From contig CALGPD010000273.1 of the NCBI GenBank assembly GCA_937960625.1, positions 1 through 42,111 of the forward strand: a DNA stretch of 42,111 bases. The letters run 5' to 3'. Positions 9,401-18,000 of the stretch are shown here, piece by piece (position 1 is the first letter of the stretch; the number at the start of each line of letters is the position of its first letter). A program made the position numbers and the translations under genes. The stretch is from an uncultured Spirochaetia bacterium (GTDB taxonomy: Bacteria; Spirochaetota; CALGPD01). Under the pieces are notes generated by a model. That model saw only the letters and a list, made by a program, of their open reading frames with translations. It searched no databases and was not told the DNA's origin.

Positions 9401-9604
9401 ATATTTTTCATATCTTATTCGCACAGGATTTTTTCTGTTCATGTAGTTTGTCAAATCATTATCAACTCTTATGCGCGTCCTGATAAAATAAATCATAATC
9501 ATAGTGATGATTAAAACGAATGATATTATAATCCATGTTTTACTTGTAATTTGCATTACGAAGCTAACTAAATTGTTTTTAAATTTACTGTCATTATTTT
9601 TCAT
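6461..9604 (-). CDS. MMPL/RND superfamily exporter
   Basis: Predicted inner-membrane transporter, probably proton-driven, exporting lipids or hydrophobic compounds. The layout is the RND duplication. TM1 is at about 24-41, a large periplasmic loop at 42-450, and a five-helix block at 454-600 with VGTSYGIHIITHY at about 515-527. TM7 is at about 640-657, a second loop follows, and a second block lies at 884-1035 with GIGIDDTIHYIHIY at about 945-958. The 1047 residues and 12 helices fit the 'predicted exporter' MMPL group better than AcrB, and no membrane-fusion or outer-membrane gene is adjacent. Residues 165-210 form an unusual acidic Ser/Asp/Glu-rich insertion. The start overlaps the TetR stop by 11 bases (AAGGAG present), so the two are translationally coupled and probably autoregulated. 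Substrate unknown. Confidence 0.85.
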   Translation of the reverse strand: MKNNDSKFKNNLVSFVMQITSKTWIIISFVLIITMIMIYFIRTRIRVDNDLTNYMNRKNPVRIRYEKYENVFGSSSGVIIALKGKSSFSKDVVQAVYELTDKINKVNNEILKNLLFSKVDLNKKHKKILFNFLLTEMGKSDFTLKNLKNTLTNEKLFASRLGISTKSADTGADSDDTDHEPDNSSNTQKKPQESVNKRSADTDDEEQEEKAQSLNHVRAIVKYFKNNKNKIEQVHKLFTIEVDKNGLYKSVWIDDIRSYTEVDYATGDFVDKTRFYKLFSKVDKKQIDLFLAYVLEFYTLDKKSLKMLVTDVNKFSKLTGISLKSAKGISQNFPYKKFIKRANDSLNLQIKSEDLVKITKNEKLTNSKLVLLKNRLLNWGFQKRLLYSKDKKSTLIIVRFVPNIHNAEIDRVFKFLKKDIKSVLKKKNIEIHMAGEPVLLNYMGKSVRKDMKRLIPFVIIIVIISLYISFRKIIGVVLPLITVLIVVLWTLGSMALSNTPISIISNLLPVVLIAVGTSYGIHIITHYFTDIHLGLNKDQAVKETISKIGLAVVLAALTTMAGFSSNIFNEMRPLKELGIFSTLGVFLAFILSVIFISTILRLGKNKKQSKTTYQNENKIKSRRVDNILEWIGKSTYKNRLIYIAVFIVVIFVAIYGAGKIVVDMDNLRFINKDTDIRKADKFLNSNFGGTTTLSVVIKVKDALYKKNKIEFEQLQKKFNENSISKQRYLQAEKKYNEIKAGALRPELLYKIDDFKKYLHRKSTYGSKYVGKVISIVDTVKRINQVFNFGNPAFYKTPATIELVNSYVTSFRSDETKNYLTKDRRKTRILIQIKESSSMFSKNFLDTCKRYLDKNINKNIYDVEYTGFTSIKVELNSIVIKGQAITLAFSLFLVFIIILVSYKKIYAAIIAILPLGMTVLFNFGVMGFFGIKLDTPTSVIGSIAIGIGIDDTIHYIHIYLSELKKGDDLLNVTINATRKSGRAIIFTTLSITLGFSVLLFSVFKPVFNTGLLVFITMWVATFCSITVIPAFLNVIYKAKQKKNVKLNK

Positions 9605-10253
9605 TAGATAAATCTCCTTTATATTTTAAACCGTTAAAAATAAATTCATATAATATATTCAATTTTTCTGCTGAAAGAGCTTTTTGTTTTAAGTGAATAA
9701 TGTGGAAATTTAAAAAACCGGTAACACATCCTACTATAATTCTAAAAACTTCTTTACTGTCTCCGGAGTAATGAAAATACCCCAGTTCACGGCCTTTTTC
9801 AAAATGCATTGCGTTGTATTCATGTACTTTTTCTATAGCTTTAAGGAGTTTTTCAACATAAACATCTTCCTCATTTAAAATAAAGCTGCTTATTTCAATT
9901 ATGAAAATCCTAAATAATCCCGGATATTGCACAAAATTACTTATTAATAGCTTCAATCTTTCGAATAAAAGTTTATCGATAGGATAATTATTTTCAACAA
10001 GCATCTCATCAATTTTCATTATTGAATCAAGATGCATTTCAAAAATAGCAAGAATAATTTCAGCTTTGTTCTTAAAATGATGATACAAACTTCCCATTGA
10101 AATACCGGCTTTTTTTACAATATCTCTGGTAGTTGCATTTAAATACCCTTTCTCTCCAACGACTTCAATAGTTGATAGAATAATGCGTTGCTTAGTTCTC
10201 TCTGCTTTTGATAATTGTTTTTTACCAATGTATTTTTCAAAATTCTCAAACAT
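9594..10253 (-). CDS. TetR/AcrR family repressor
   Basis: One-component regulator expected to repress itself and the downstream exporter until a ligand binds. The N-terminal helix-turn-helix is typical: KQRIILSTIEVVGEKGYLN, then TTRDIVKKAGISMGSLYHHFKNK. The C-terminal helical ligand domain is not assignable to a ligand. I place the start at ATG 10253 because a GAGGG lies six bases before it; an in-frame TTG at 10259 would abut that ribosome site. The protein is 219 residues. Its stop overlaps the RND gene start. A perfect palindrome just upstream is the likely operator. Confidence 0.87.
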   Translation of the reverse strand: MFENFEKYIGKKQLSKAERTKQRIILSTIEVVGEKGYLNATTRDIVKKAGISMGSLYHHFKNKAEIILAIFEMHLDSIMKIDEMLVENNYPIDKLLFERLKLLISNFVQYPGLFRIFIIEISSFILNEEDVYVEKLLKAIEKVHEYNAMHFEKGRELGYFHYSGDSKEVFRIIVGCVTGFLNFHIIHLKQKALSAEKLNILYEFIFNGLKYKGDLSNEK

Positions 10254-10272
10254 TTTCAACCCTCTAAAAAAT

Positions 10273-10282
10273 CGAGCGCTCG
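10273..10282. promoter_or_regulatory. Palindromic operator for the TetR regulator
   Basis: CGAGCGCTCG is a perfect 10-base palindrome, conspicuous by its GC content in AT-rich surroundings. It resembles the GAGCGAGCGCTCGCTC-type sites of some TetR repressors. It sits 20 bases before the tetR start and at about the transcription start of the promoter at 10295-10324, a position suited to autorepression. Confidence 0.55.
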
Positions 10283-10294
10283 CTCTGTTTTATA

Positions 10295-10324
10295 ATATTA
10301 ACTTTATTTACTTAATTCAGTCAA
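10295..10324 (-). promoter_or_regulatory. Promoter of the tetR-RND operon
   Basis: Minus strand TTGACT (10324-10319), 18-base spacer, TAATAT (10300-10295). The operator palindrome begins about 12 bases downstream of the -10. Consensus-based. Confidence 0.4.
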
Positions 10325-10440
10325 GTTTAATATTAAATTTTCTTATAAAATTTTTAGAAAAAATCAAATTTATTTTAACCTTTCAATATTTGAGGTGTCT
10401 AACTAAATGTAAATGAGAATAAATCAATAGGAGATACAAA

Positions 10441-11016
10441 ATGAAAACAAAAACTAAATTATTTTCAATTTTAACAGTAATAGCATTATTCCTTGGATTG
10501 ACAATATCCGGGTTTGCTAGGCCGGGAAGAGGACGTGGAATGCGTAGACGCGGGCATGGCAGAATGCATAGGCACCACAGACGAGGGCCGGGACATATGT
10601 TTGTAAGAGCATTAGCTAATCCGGAAATAAGAAAAAAAGCCGGTATTTCAGAAGCAAAAGCTAAAAGAATATTTAATTTATTATTAAATACTAAAAAAAG
10701 AATTATCCCTTTAAAAGCTAAAATCCGCGTTAACAGGATTTCAATTAAACAAGAGTTTATGAAAAAAAATGTAAGTAATGCACGTATTAAAAGCTTATTA
10801 AAATCAAGCCATGATACTAAATGGAAAATTATTTCTCTTCGAATGTCTACACGAATAAGAATCACTAAAATACTTACATATAAACAGCGCACAGCACTAA
10901 GAAAAGTATTAATGGAAAGATTTAAACGTAAACATTTTAAACGCCGTGGACCTCGCAGAGGAAGAAGAGGTTTTGGAAATAGAAATAGAGGAAGATATAC
11001 CCCAGAAGGAAGATAA
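10441..11016 (+). CDS. Basic periplasmic Spy/CpxP-like protein
   Basis: Small exported helical protein. A signal peptide covers about 1-26 (ending SGFA). A Gly/Arg/His-rich segment at 27-55 follows (RGRGMRRRGHG, RHHRR), then a helical middle and LTYKQRTALRKVL at about 143-155. The latter resembles the LTxxQ motif of the Spy/CpxP/heavy-metal-resistance family, whose members are periplasmic chaperones or metal-stress proteins. The tail is again Arg/Gly-rich. Length 191 is near the usual 150-180. The protein is extremely basic, and the His/Arg-rich head could bind metal or polyanions; that is inference. AGGAG precedes the ATG by seven bases. A terminator follows at 11056. It is divergent from tetR and may share control with it. 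Confidence 0.6.
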   Translation: MKTKTKLFSILTVIALFLGLTISGFARPGRGRGMRRRGHGRMHRHHRRGPGHMFVRALANPEIRKKAGISEAKAKRIFNLLLNTKKRIIPLKAKIRVNRISIKQEFMKKNVSNARIKSLLKSSHDTKWKIISLRMSTRIRITKILTYKQRTALRKVLMERFKRKHFKRRGPRRGRRGFGNRNRGRYTPEGR

Positions 11017-11055
11017 TCTTATTGATTATCTACTCTCAATAACCCCCTTTAACTT

Positions 11056-11081
11056 AACCCCGGATTTCCCGGGGTTTTTTT
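11056..11081 (+). terminator. Rho-independent terminator after the Spy-like gene
   Basis: An 8-base-pair stem (11056-11063 with 11069-11076), five-base loop, then seven consecutive T. The stop codon of the convergent acyltransferase gene lies at its edge. Confidence 0.85.
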
Positions 11082-11727
11082 ATTTGCCCTTTGTAAGCCT
11101 TGCTTTTAAATCCAACAATACTTTTTCAAGTTTTTCATTATCCATCTCCACATCTCCCGTTGGATATATTTTTTCTGAAAAAAAGACTTTAACTTTAGAA
11201 AAGGGAAGAGGAATAAACATTTTATCCCATGAACTTTTAGGTCTAATGGCTTTAGAAGCTTCAGCACCCACTGCGATTACAGGAACTTTGCATTTATTTG
11301 CGCACTGCATAGCGCCTTTACGTACAGTATAAGCAGGGCCAAGCGGGCCGTCAACAGCGAATGCAGGAATTGCGTTTTCATCACGCACGGATTTAATCAT
11401 TTTTATTAGCCCGGCAACGGGTTTTTTTCTATGGTCACCGGTTTTATAGTTTCCGCCGAGTAATTTTATAGTACGCCCAAGCATAATACCGTCTAAGGAC
11501 GGGCTTACTAAAACATCAACTCTTTTTTTACTTACAATATATTTATTAAAAAATCCAATTAGCGGAATTAAGTCACCATGAAAAGAAGCAATAATTACAG
11601 GTTCATTTTCACATGTTTTAATAAAATCTTTATGCCCAAAAAAATTTTTACGTGAAAATAAATATATCAATTTTATTAATAAAGCTAAAATAGGAGGAAT
11701 AATATACGTTAATAATATACGTTTCAT
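11080..11727 (-). CDS. DUF374 lysophospholipid acyltransferase-like protein
   Basis: Predicted membrane-associated acyltransferase of COG2121/DUF374, a branch of the LPLAT superfamily often linked with lipid A or phospholipid synthesis. An N-terminal hydrophobic stretch (about 4-25) precedes ASFHGDLIPLIG (about 48-59), which holds the probable catalytic His. LLGGNY and the family hallmark VDGPLGPAYTVRKGA follow at about 124-138. Length 215 is typical. Its ATG overlaps the stop of the upstream oxidoreductase by one base (TAATG), indicating a two-gene operon with translational coupling. Acyl donor and acceptor are unknown. Confidence 0.78.
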   Translation of the reverse strand: MKRILLTYIIPPILALLIKLIYLFSRKNFFGHKDFIKTCENEPVIIASFHGDLIPLIGFFNKYIVSKKRVDVLVSPSLDGIMLGRTIKLLGGNYKTGDHRKKPVAGLIKMIKSVRDENAIPAFAVDGPLGPAYTVRKGAMQCANKCKVPVIAVGAEASKAIRPKSSWDKMFIPLPFSKVKVFFSEKIYPTGDVEMDNEKLEKVLLDLKARLTKGK

Positions 11728-12683
11728 TATATATTCATTTGAGAATAAATATCCATAGCAACTTTTAAAGTTAATAAATCCATCTCACCATTAATAAAAG
11801 GCTCGGTTTTATCCAAAATACAGTCAATATAATGTTCAAGTTCAAGTTTTAATGGATTATCCTTATGAATAAACACCCTCTCAATTAAACTCTCTTGAGA
11901 ATAACGGATTTCTTCTTTGTTAATAAAATATTCCTGTGAAGGCTGTCTGTGTATTTGAATATCCTGAGTAGCATAATCAAGAAACACATATGAGCTTTCC
12001 TGGCTTACTGACAGTGTCCTGATTTTTTCATCCGTTACCCTGCTTGCTTTAATATCCGCTATACAGCCATTATCAAACTCTATGATAGCAGCAGCAACGT
12101 CTTCATGGTTTGAATAAACCTTACTGCCGAAAGCCGAAACTTTATTAACGTTACCCCGACTTACAAGGCTTAAAACAATATCAATATCGTGTATCATTAA
12201 ATCTAAAATAACTCCAACGTCTTTAATTCTATTGCTGCGTGGAGATAATCTTCTTGCTTCAATAAGATATGGATTTTTGATGATTTTATTCCTGAGTTCG
12301 GTTACTGCGCCGTTAAACCGTTCAATATGCCCTACTTGAAGAATTAATTTCTTTTTTGCAGCCATGTCTATTAATTTTTCAGCGTTTTCAACCGTATCTG
12401 TTAAAGGCTTTTCAATTAAAACGTGCTTACCCGCTTCCATTGCTTTTATTGCAATTTCAAAATGAGTACTCGTTGGCGTGGCAATTACAACAGCATCAAG
12501 ATTTTTTAAAAAATCATCAAAATCATTATAAAAAGTTGTTGAATACTGTTTAGCCAGTTCCTGCTTAGTATCATCCGTATCAAAGATACCGGCTAATTCA
12601 ACATTATTTATTAAAGATAATACGTTTATATGATACCGTCCCATATGTCCGCTTCCGCAAACACCGACTTTAAGTTCAGACAT
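11727..12683 (-). CDS. Gfo/Idh/MocA oxidoreductase, GnnA-like
   Basis: NAD(P)-dependent dehydrogenase, probably acting on a nucleotide sugar. The Rossmann motif GVCGSGHMGRYH is at the N-terminus, the EKP motif in VLIEKPL at about 90, and QVGHIERFN at about 116. The segment RRLSPRSNRIKDVGVILDLM followed by IHDIDI is typical of the subgroup near lpxA/lpxB, which includes GnnA. GnnA oxidises UDP-GlcNAc at C3 on the way to 2,3-diamino lipid A. GGAGG precedes the ATG. The coupled DUF374 acyltransferase downstream supports a lipid A role. No GnnB aminotransferase or Lpx gene is in the window, so GnnA is a likely but unproven assignment. Confidence 0.72.
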   Translation of the reverse strand: MSELKVGVCGSGHMGRYHINVLSLINNVELAGIFDTDDTKQELAKQYSTTFYNDFDDFLKNLDAVVIATPTSTHFEIAIKAMEAGKHVLIEKPLTDTVENAEKLIDMAAKKKLILQVGHIERFNGAVTELRNKIIKNPYLIEARRLSPRSNRIKDVGVILDLMIHDIDIVLSLVSRGNVNKVSAFGSKVYSNHEDVAAAIIEFDNGCIADIKASRVTDEKIRTLSVSQESSYVFLDYATQDIQIHRQPSQEYFINKEEIRYSQESLIERVFIHKDNPLKLELEHYIDCILDKTEPFINGEMDLLTLKVAMDIYSQMNI

Positions 12684-12790
12684 TTAACCTCCAACATGAT
12701 TGTAGAATAAAAAATATTCTATCCAAATATTTCGCTTAAAATATATCTAATTTAATATAGAAAAATAACTTTTACCGGAAAAACTGAGAA

Positions 12791-14269
12791 TTATTTATTA
12801 ACACTCTTTAATATTGCACGGTAAGCGCCTATTACAGCGGGAATAAAAGCTGATAAACTCCCTGCTAGTACTGCATAAATACATATCAATCGTGCTTTTG
12901 CTGAATTGAATGAAAAAATACTCATAAAAGATTTTTTTGTATCCATTTTAAATGTAGATAAAATACTTTTTACTTGTGCAGGAAGCATTTTTAAAAATGA
13001 TGAATAATTTTTCGGTACATATTTAACTATAAATTCCTGTGCAAGATAATATCCGATTATTGCACAAATTAGGGATATATACGTTGCTTCTAACACGATT
13101 AAAATAATTACTTTTATTCTCGATGACCCGAAAAACCGGTACAACCCGATTTCCTTTTCCCGGCGTTTTATTATATAAAGAAAAGCAAAGAAAACTATTA
13201 AACATGATAAAAATAAAATTATCAATGAAAAAATAATTACAGGAATTTTAAAGGTTTTCGCGGCACTGTTTATCATTTTTGAAACATTTCTATATTGTTT
13301 TACTTCTCTATCCAAAACGAGATTGAAGTGTGCCGGATATTTTCTTTTAAGTTTTTGCAAAGCAGTTACAACGGAATTAAAATGCGTTGCGTCTTTTATA
13401 AATATAAACGCAGATTCAAAAGTATAACCTATATATCTACCCTGGAACTTTATCTTGGTTCTCGTTACTAATCTCGATGGCAGAGAGATACCGCTGGTTA
13501 TATCAGGGTCAGTAAAACCCACTACTACGGCTTCACGTTCTTCCGCATTTTTCAAATTTACTCCAAAAGTAGATTTACCTAAGAACAACTTAAACCTGAA
13601 CCCTCTATACCCGTTAGCCGCTGTAGCACGGAAAAACTGTTCATTAATTGATACCGCAGCATCCGCGGAAACGCTCATTTGCTGAAAAGCAGTAATTATA
13701 AATTTGCTTACAAGTACAGGAACAAGTTTACCCCTTGCCTGAAACCTCCAATTAAACATACGCCTAAACTCAGGAAAAATATATTTATATGCCAGCCGCG
13801 TCGGTAACCCGTTAGCAATAACATCCATTTTCATTGCCATGGTTAATATAGGAAATTCCGCTGAAATGGGGTAAGTTACTTTTTGTATAGGAACAACGCT
13901 TTTCACGCCTTTTATTGATAAAATGTGCTTCTTTATAAAAGGCCATGTTATATTTCGTTGAGCATGAACCTTTCTACCGCTAAATTTATTTAAAGGGTTT
14001 GAAAAAATCTTTCCGCGTATTTTAATCCTTGTGGCAGGTATTTTTGAATATACGTTTGATTTTGCCATTTTTTCTACGCCATCACCGAAAATCGTTGCAA
14101 TAATTACGGAAAAAACACCTATTGTAATTCCAAGGCCGATTAATAAACCTCTAAGCGCATTTCTCCTTGTATTCATTAAAAATACACGCACAGGATTTAC
14201 AACAGCGTTAAAAATTAATTTTAAATATTTTAGAATAATACTTTTAACTTTATTTATATCGATATTCAT
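12791..14269 (-). CDS. MacB/FtsX-type ABC transporter permease
   Basis: Inner-membrane permease half of an ABC system of the MacB/LolE/FtsX type, which moves lipoproteins, lipids or peptides by periplasmic mechanotransmission. TM1 is at about 41-60 (RRNALRGLLIGLGITIGVFS). A periplasmic MacB-PCD-like domain of about 280 residues follows, then three C-terminal helices at about 345-370, 395-415 and 460-485, with FFAFLYIIKRREKEIGLYR on the cytoplasmic side of the second helix. It begins immediately after the stop of the ATPase gene (TAAATG), so the two are coupled. Length 492 is longer than MacB-type permeases of about 400 because of the enlarged periplasmic part. Substrate unknown. Confidence 0.82.
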   Translation of the reverse strand: MNIDINKVKSIILKYLKLIFNAVVNPVRVFLMNTRRNALRGLLIGLGITIGVFSVIIATIFGDGVEKMAKSNVYSKIPATRIKIRGKIFSNPLNKFSGRKVHAQRNITWPFIKKHILSIKGVKSVVPIQKVTYPISAEFPILTMAMKMDVIANGLPTRLAYKYIFPEFRRMFNWRFQARGKLVPVLVSKFIITAFQQMSVSADAAVSINEQFFRATAANGYRGFRFKLFLGKSTFGVNLKNAEEREAVVVGFTDPDITSGISLPSRLVTRTKIKFQGRYIGYTFESAFIFIKDATHFNSVVTALQKLKRKYPAHFNLVLDREVKQYRNVSKMINSAAKTFKIPVIIFSLIILFLSCLIVFFAFLYIIKRREKEIGLYRFFGSSRIKVIILIVLEATYISLICAIIGYYLAQEFIVKYVPKNYSSFLKMLPAQVKSILSTFKMDTKKSFMSIFSFNSAKARLICIYAVLAGSLSAFIPAVIGAYRAILKSVNK

Positions 14270-14968
14270 TTAAACACTTTCCATTGATAATAAATCATTG
14301 CTGTTATAATTTTTCAAAACACCTTTTTTCAATTCATAGGCTTTATTCGCATGAGTTACAATATTTTTATCGTGAGTCACAACTAAGAAAGTAATATTAT
14401 CGTTTTTATTTAAATCGATAAAAATATTATTAATCTCTCCGGCAGTATCTGCATCGAGATTTCCCGTTGGCTCATCCGCAATTATTAACTTCGGTTTATT
14501 TATTAATGCTCTGGCGATAGCACACCTTTGAAGCTGGCCTCCTGAAAGCATGGCAGGAAAAAAATGTTCCTTACCTTCCAGCCCAACTTTTTTTAGTATG
14601 TTTATTCCGTATTTTTTATGATTGACCGGAGAATGTGAAGTAAACTTAAAGGGTAAAATAATATTATCCAAAACGCTTAGATAATCGATTAAATTAAAAT
14701 TTTGAAACACGAATCCAATATTCTTCCGGCGGAAGCGGCTTTTAAAAAAATCAAAATTTGACAGGCGCTTATTTTCAAAATACATCTTACCCGAAGAAGG
14801 TTTTAACATTCCCGCTATTATATTTAAAAGCGTTGTTTTACCCGAGCCGGATTTTCCCAGTATTACAGAAAAATCTCCCCTGTTAATTTCCATGTTAATA
14901 TCGTGTAAAACTTTTGTTCTTTTAAAATGGTATAAAAAACTCTTAGAAATGTTTTCTAGTTTTAACAT
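14270..14968 (-). CDS. LolD/MacB-type ABC transporter ATPase
   Basis: ATP-hydrolysing partner of the downstream permease. Walker A GKSGSGKTT is at 38-46, the Q-loop in NIGFVFQNFN at about 91, the signature LSGGQLQRCAIARAL at about 140, Walker B LIIADEPTGNLD at about 160, and the H-loop in VVTHD at about 197. The DEPTGNLD sequence and 232-residue length are characteristic of the LolD/MacB/FtsE group. AGGG precedes the ATG. No membrane-fusion protein or TolC gene is nearby. Members of this group are not reliably assigned to lipoprotein release, macrolide export or envelope functions by sequence alone. Confidence 0.87.
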   Translation of the reverse strand: MLKLENISKSFLYHFKRTKVLHDINMEINRGDFSVILGKSGSGKTTLLNIIAGMLKPSSGKMYFENKRLSNFDFFKSRFRRKNIGFVFQNFNLIDYLSVLDNIILPFKFTSHSPVNHKKYGINILKKVGLEGKEHFFPAMLSGGQLQRCAIARALINKPKLIIADEPTGNLDADTAGEINNIFIDLNKNDNITFLVVTHDKNIVTHANKAYELKKGVLKNYNSNDLLSMESV

Positions 14969-15038
14969 TTAAAGCCCTGCTACAATATAATATAACATAG
15001 AAAGTTGGCAAAGAGTTATTTGAGTTTTGATTAAAAGG

Positions 15039-18000
15039 TTATTTTTCAAGCAATTTATTGATTTTTTCAATATTAACTTTTGCGCTGTTTAAATCAGGTT
15101 TTAAATCCAGAGCTTTTTCAAAATGTATTTTAGCATTTTGAAGGTCTTTTTTATAATAATATACAACGCCTAAAGCATTATGAACTTCGGAATTATTATC
15201 ATTATGTTCAAGAGCGTGTAAGTAGTGCTCCAACGCAAGATCATAATTTTTTTGTTTGCGGTAAATATGGCCTAAATTAATCATAACTTTAATATTATTA
15301 GGGCTTATTTTCAATGCCTGCTTAAAAGCCTCTATTGCTTTCTCGTATTTAGCTTCTTTAACTAAACCGGCGCCTTTATTCCAATAGTCAATAAATTCCT
15401 TCATAACTTCATCTTTTTCGCTAATAGCCTTAGCAGGTGCTTTTTTAGGCCCGTTTCCTGTTACTGAAAATATTAACGTTGTACGGTCATCGTTTGCTGC
15501 CCTTCCCTCGGCAAATTTGACTACATCATCGTAAAGATAGTCTGCAAGCTCTTGAGCTTTCATGTTTTGATTGCTTATTATTAACTCTTTTAAACGCTCT
15601 TCTTCGTAGAATCCGCCTTTCGGATTTCGTGCTTCAGGAATACCGTCAGTAAAGAAAACGACTATATCCCCCGGTGATAATTTAACTGTATTATATCCGT
15701 ATTCAGCTCCGTCAAATGAACCTATAAAAAAGCCTGGAGATTCCAATAGAACAATATCATCAACATTATTTGAACCTTTTTTTATCCAGTATGAAGGTTC
15801 ATGGCCGGCGTTAGTATATTGAAGTTCATAGGTATTTGTGTCAAAAACACCGTAGAAGGCTGTTAAATAAAATCCTATGTCGCCCAATATTGAATAAATT
15901 TCCCTGTTCACCATATCACAAATTTCCGCAGTAGTTACACCGGGTTTTGAATGGTTATTAAAACCAATTTTAGCCATGGTGGTTACTAAGCCGGAAGGAA
16001 CACCGTGGCCTGATACATCTACAATTAAAATTCCGTATTTTCCTTCACCGATATCTATAAAGTCATAATAATCACCGGATACCTCTACCATAGGCACCCA
16101 AAAATAACCAATATCGAAGTCACTCTGTGTGGGTAATTCTTTTGGTACAATAGCCTGCTGTATTTGTGAAGCTACTTTTAACTCCCGTTTCATTTCAATG
16201 TTTGCAGCCTCAAGTTTTGAGTTAAGCTCTTTCATATCTTCATTTGCTTTATTTAACTGAGCGGTACGCTGCCTTACTTTCTCTTCAAGGCCTTCAAATA
16301 AGCGAACAGAAGCAAAAGTTAATTCAACAGTATTTATAAATATTTTCAAACGGTTTAGTTCTTTATCCGCAATTCTTCTTCCGCGGCCTGAATAACCAAC
16401 CTCCATAAATGCGCTAATCTTGCCGTCTTCTTTTATTGGATAAACAGCATAAACAGATTTTTCTTCTCCGATTGATTTTTCAGGGTCATTCATAATGAAA
16501 GGTTCGCCGGTTTCAAGAATTTCGTTAAGCTGCTGCTGCTTATCTTCATCATTCTGAAATAATTCATCGAAATAATCATCACTCTGGGTTAAATGGCTGT
16601 AGTTTGAGTAAAATATTTGTTTAAGCGAAATACTTCCGTCTTTGTTTTTAAGATAAATCTCAGTTGAATCAAATCCAAGCTGTTTAGTAGCTAATTCCGC
16701 AACACTCTTATATAATAATTCAGTTTCAAGTACTTTAGAAAAAGTTTCTGAAACCTCCATAAAAATTTCCAGAAGTCCAACTTCATCACTTAATTTTTGT
16801 TTTTCTTTTCTCAGTTTTTCACTCTGACGGTTAAACTCATCTTCAGCCTGTTTATAGAATAATTGCTTTGCTGTATAGTAACTGCGGGTAAAATTCTCAA
16901 CGATATCATCAAGCTTAGCATCTTTAACGTTGTATTGATAATAACGCACATTATTTCTTATTATTTCTTTTAATAATTCTATGCCTGCTAACTCTTTTAA
17001 TGCGGCCTCAACCTCATCTTCATGAAACTCACCCTTCCAGAATAACCTTACAAGTAAATCCCTTAACGTGTATTGATTTGTAAAATTATCTTTAAAGTAT
17101 GCAATAATTTCCATTCTAAGGGGTGTTTTAGCCGTATCAGTCATAAATGATTGAATATCTTCCGATATAAAGAAATCGACTCCGGCATCATCAATATTAA
17201 CATAACCCGCTACCAAAGATTCCGAATCCTTGGGTGTTATTAATGAAACCAAAACGTAAAAGAACAGAGTAGTTAAATATATACATGCCATTGCGGTCAA
17301 AGTATACCAACCCTGGCCGTAATCCATTTTTATTATTTTGGATAATACGCTTACCCCGGTAAATTGTGGCAGCAATTCTACAAGTATCCATACAATAAAT
17401 CCAAGGGTGAACCCCATTAATGCCCCGAATTTATTTCCCCTTCTCCAATATAATCCGCCAATTAATATTATAAAAAATGAACCAAGAAATATCATTGATG
17501 AGAAAAACAACTTGGATAGTACATAGGTGGATTTTATCTGCATATAATGAGCAGGAATTTGCAATTTATAAGCATCGACTATTAAACCGTGAAGAAGCCC
17601 GAATAAAAATACAGAAAATAAGATAAAGAGGAAACTGGCTATAAATGACCATTTCAAAGCTGACTTGGTTTTTCTAAAAAAGTTTGACATTATACCTTCA
17701 TGAACAATTCTGGTAAACGCGTTTAACTGCGGACCGATTGTAGATAATGCAGCGCCTAAAACCAAAGCAAAAATTGCGAACGCTTTTAGAGTAAAATCAT
17801 TACCAGTTTTAATATTATATAAATACCCTCCCCATCCTGCATAAGGTGAAATTAAATGGAAAAGAGGAATAAATAAGGCAAAACAAACAATAATAACTTT
17901 AAGGTAAGTATATTTATTCGTTTTTAAATCAGCCCTGATAATATTAAACTGACGGGGAAGCGTAAACATGGTTATCAAACCAAGAATAAACAATGATATA

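Noticed and set aside
10383..10892. Long open frame on the minus strand opposite the Spy-like gene
   Set aside because: It has no ribosome site, reads as a leucine/isoleucine-rich antisense of the basic helical gene, and the plus-strand gene has a signal peptide, AGGAG and a terminator.
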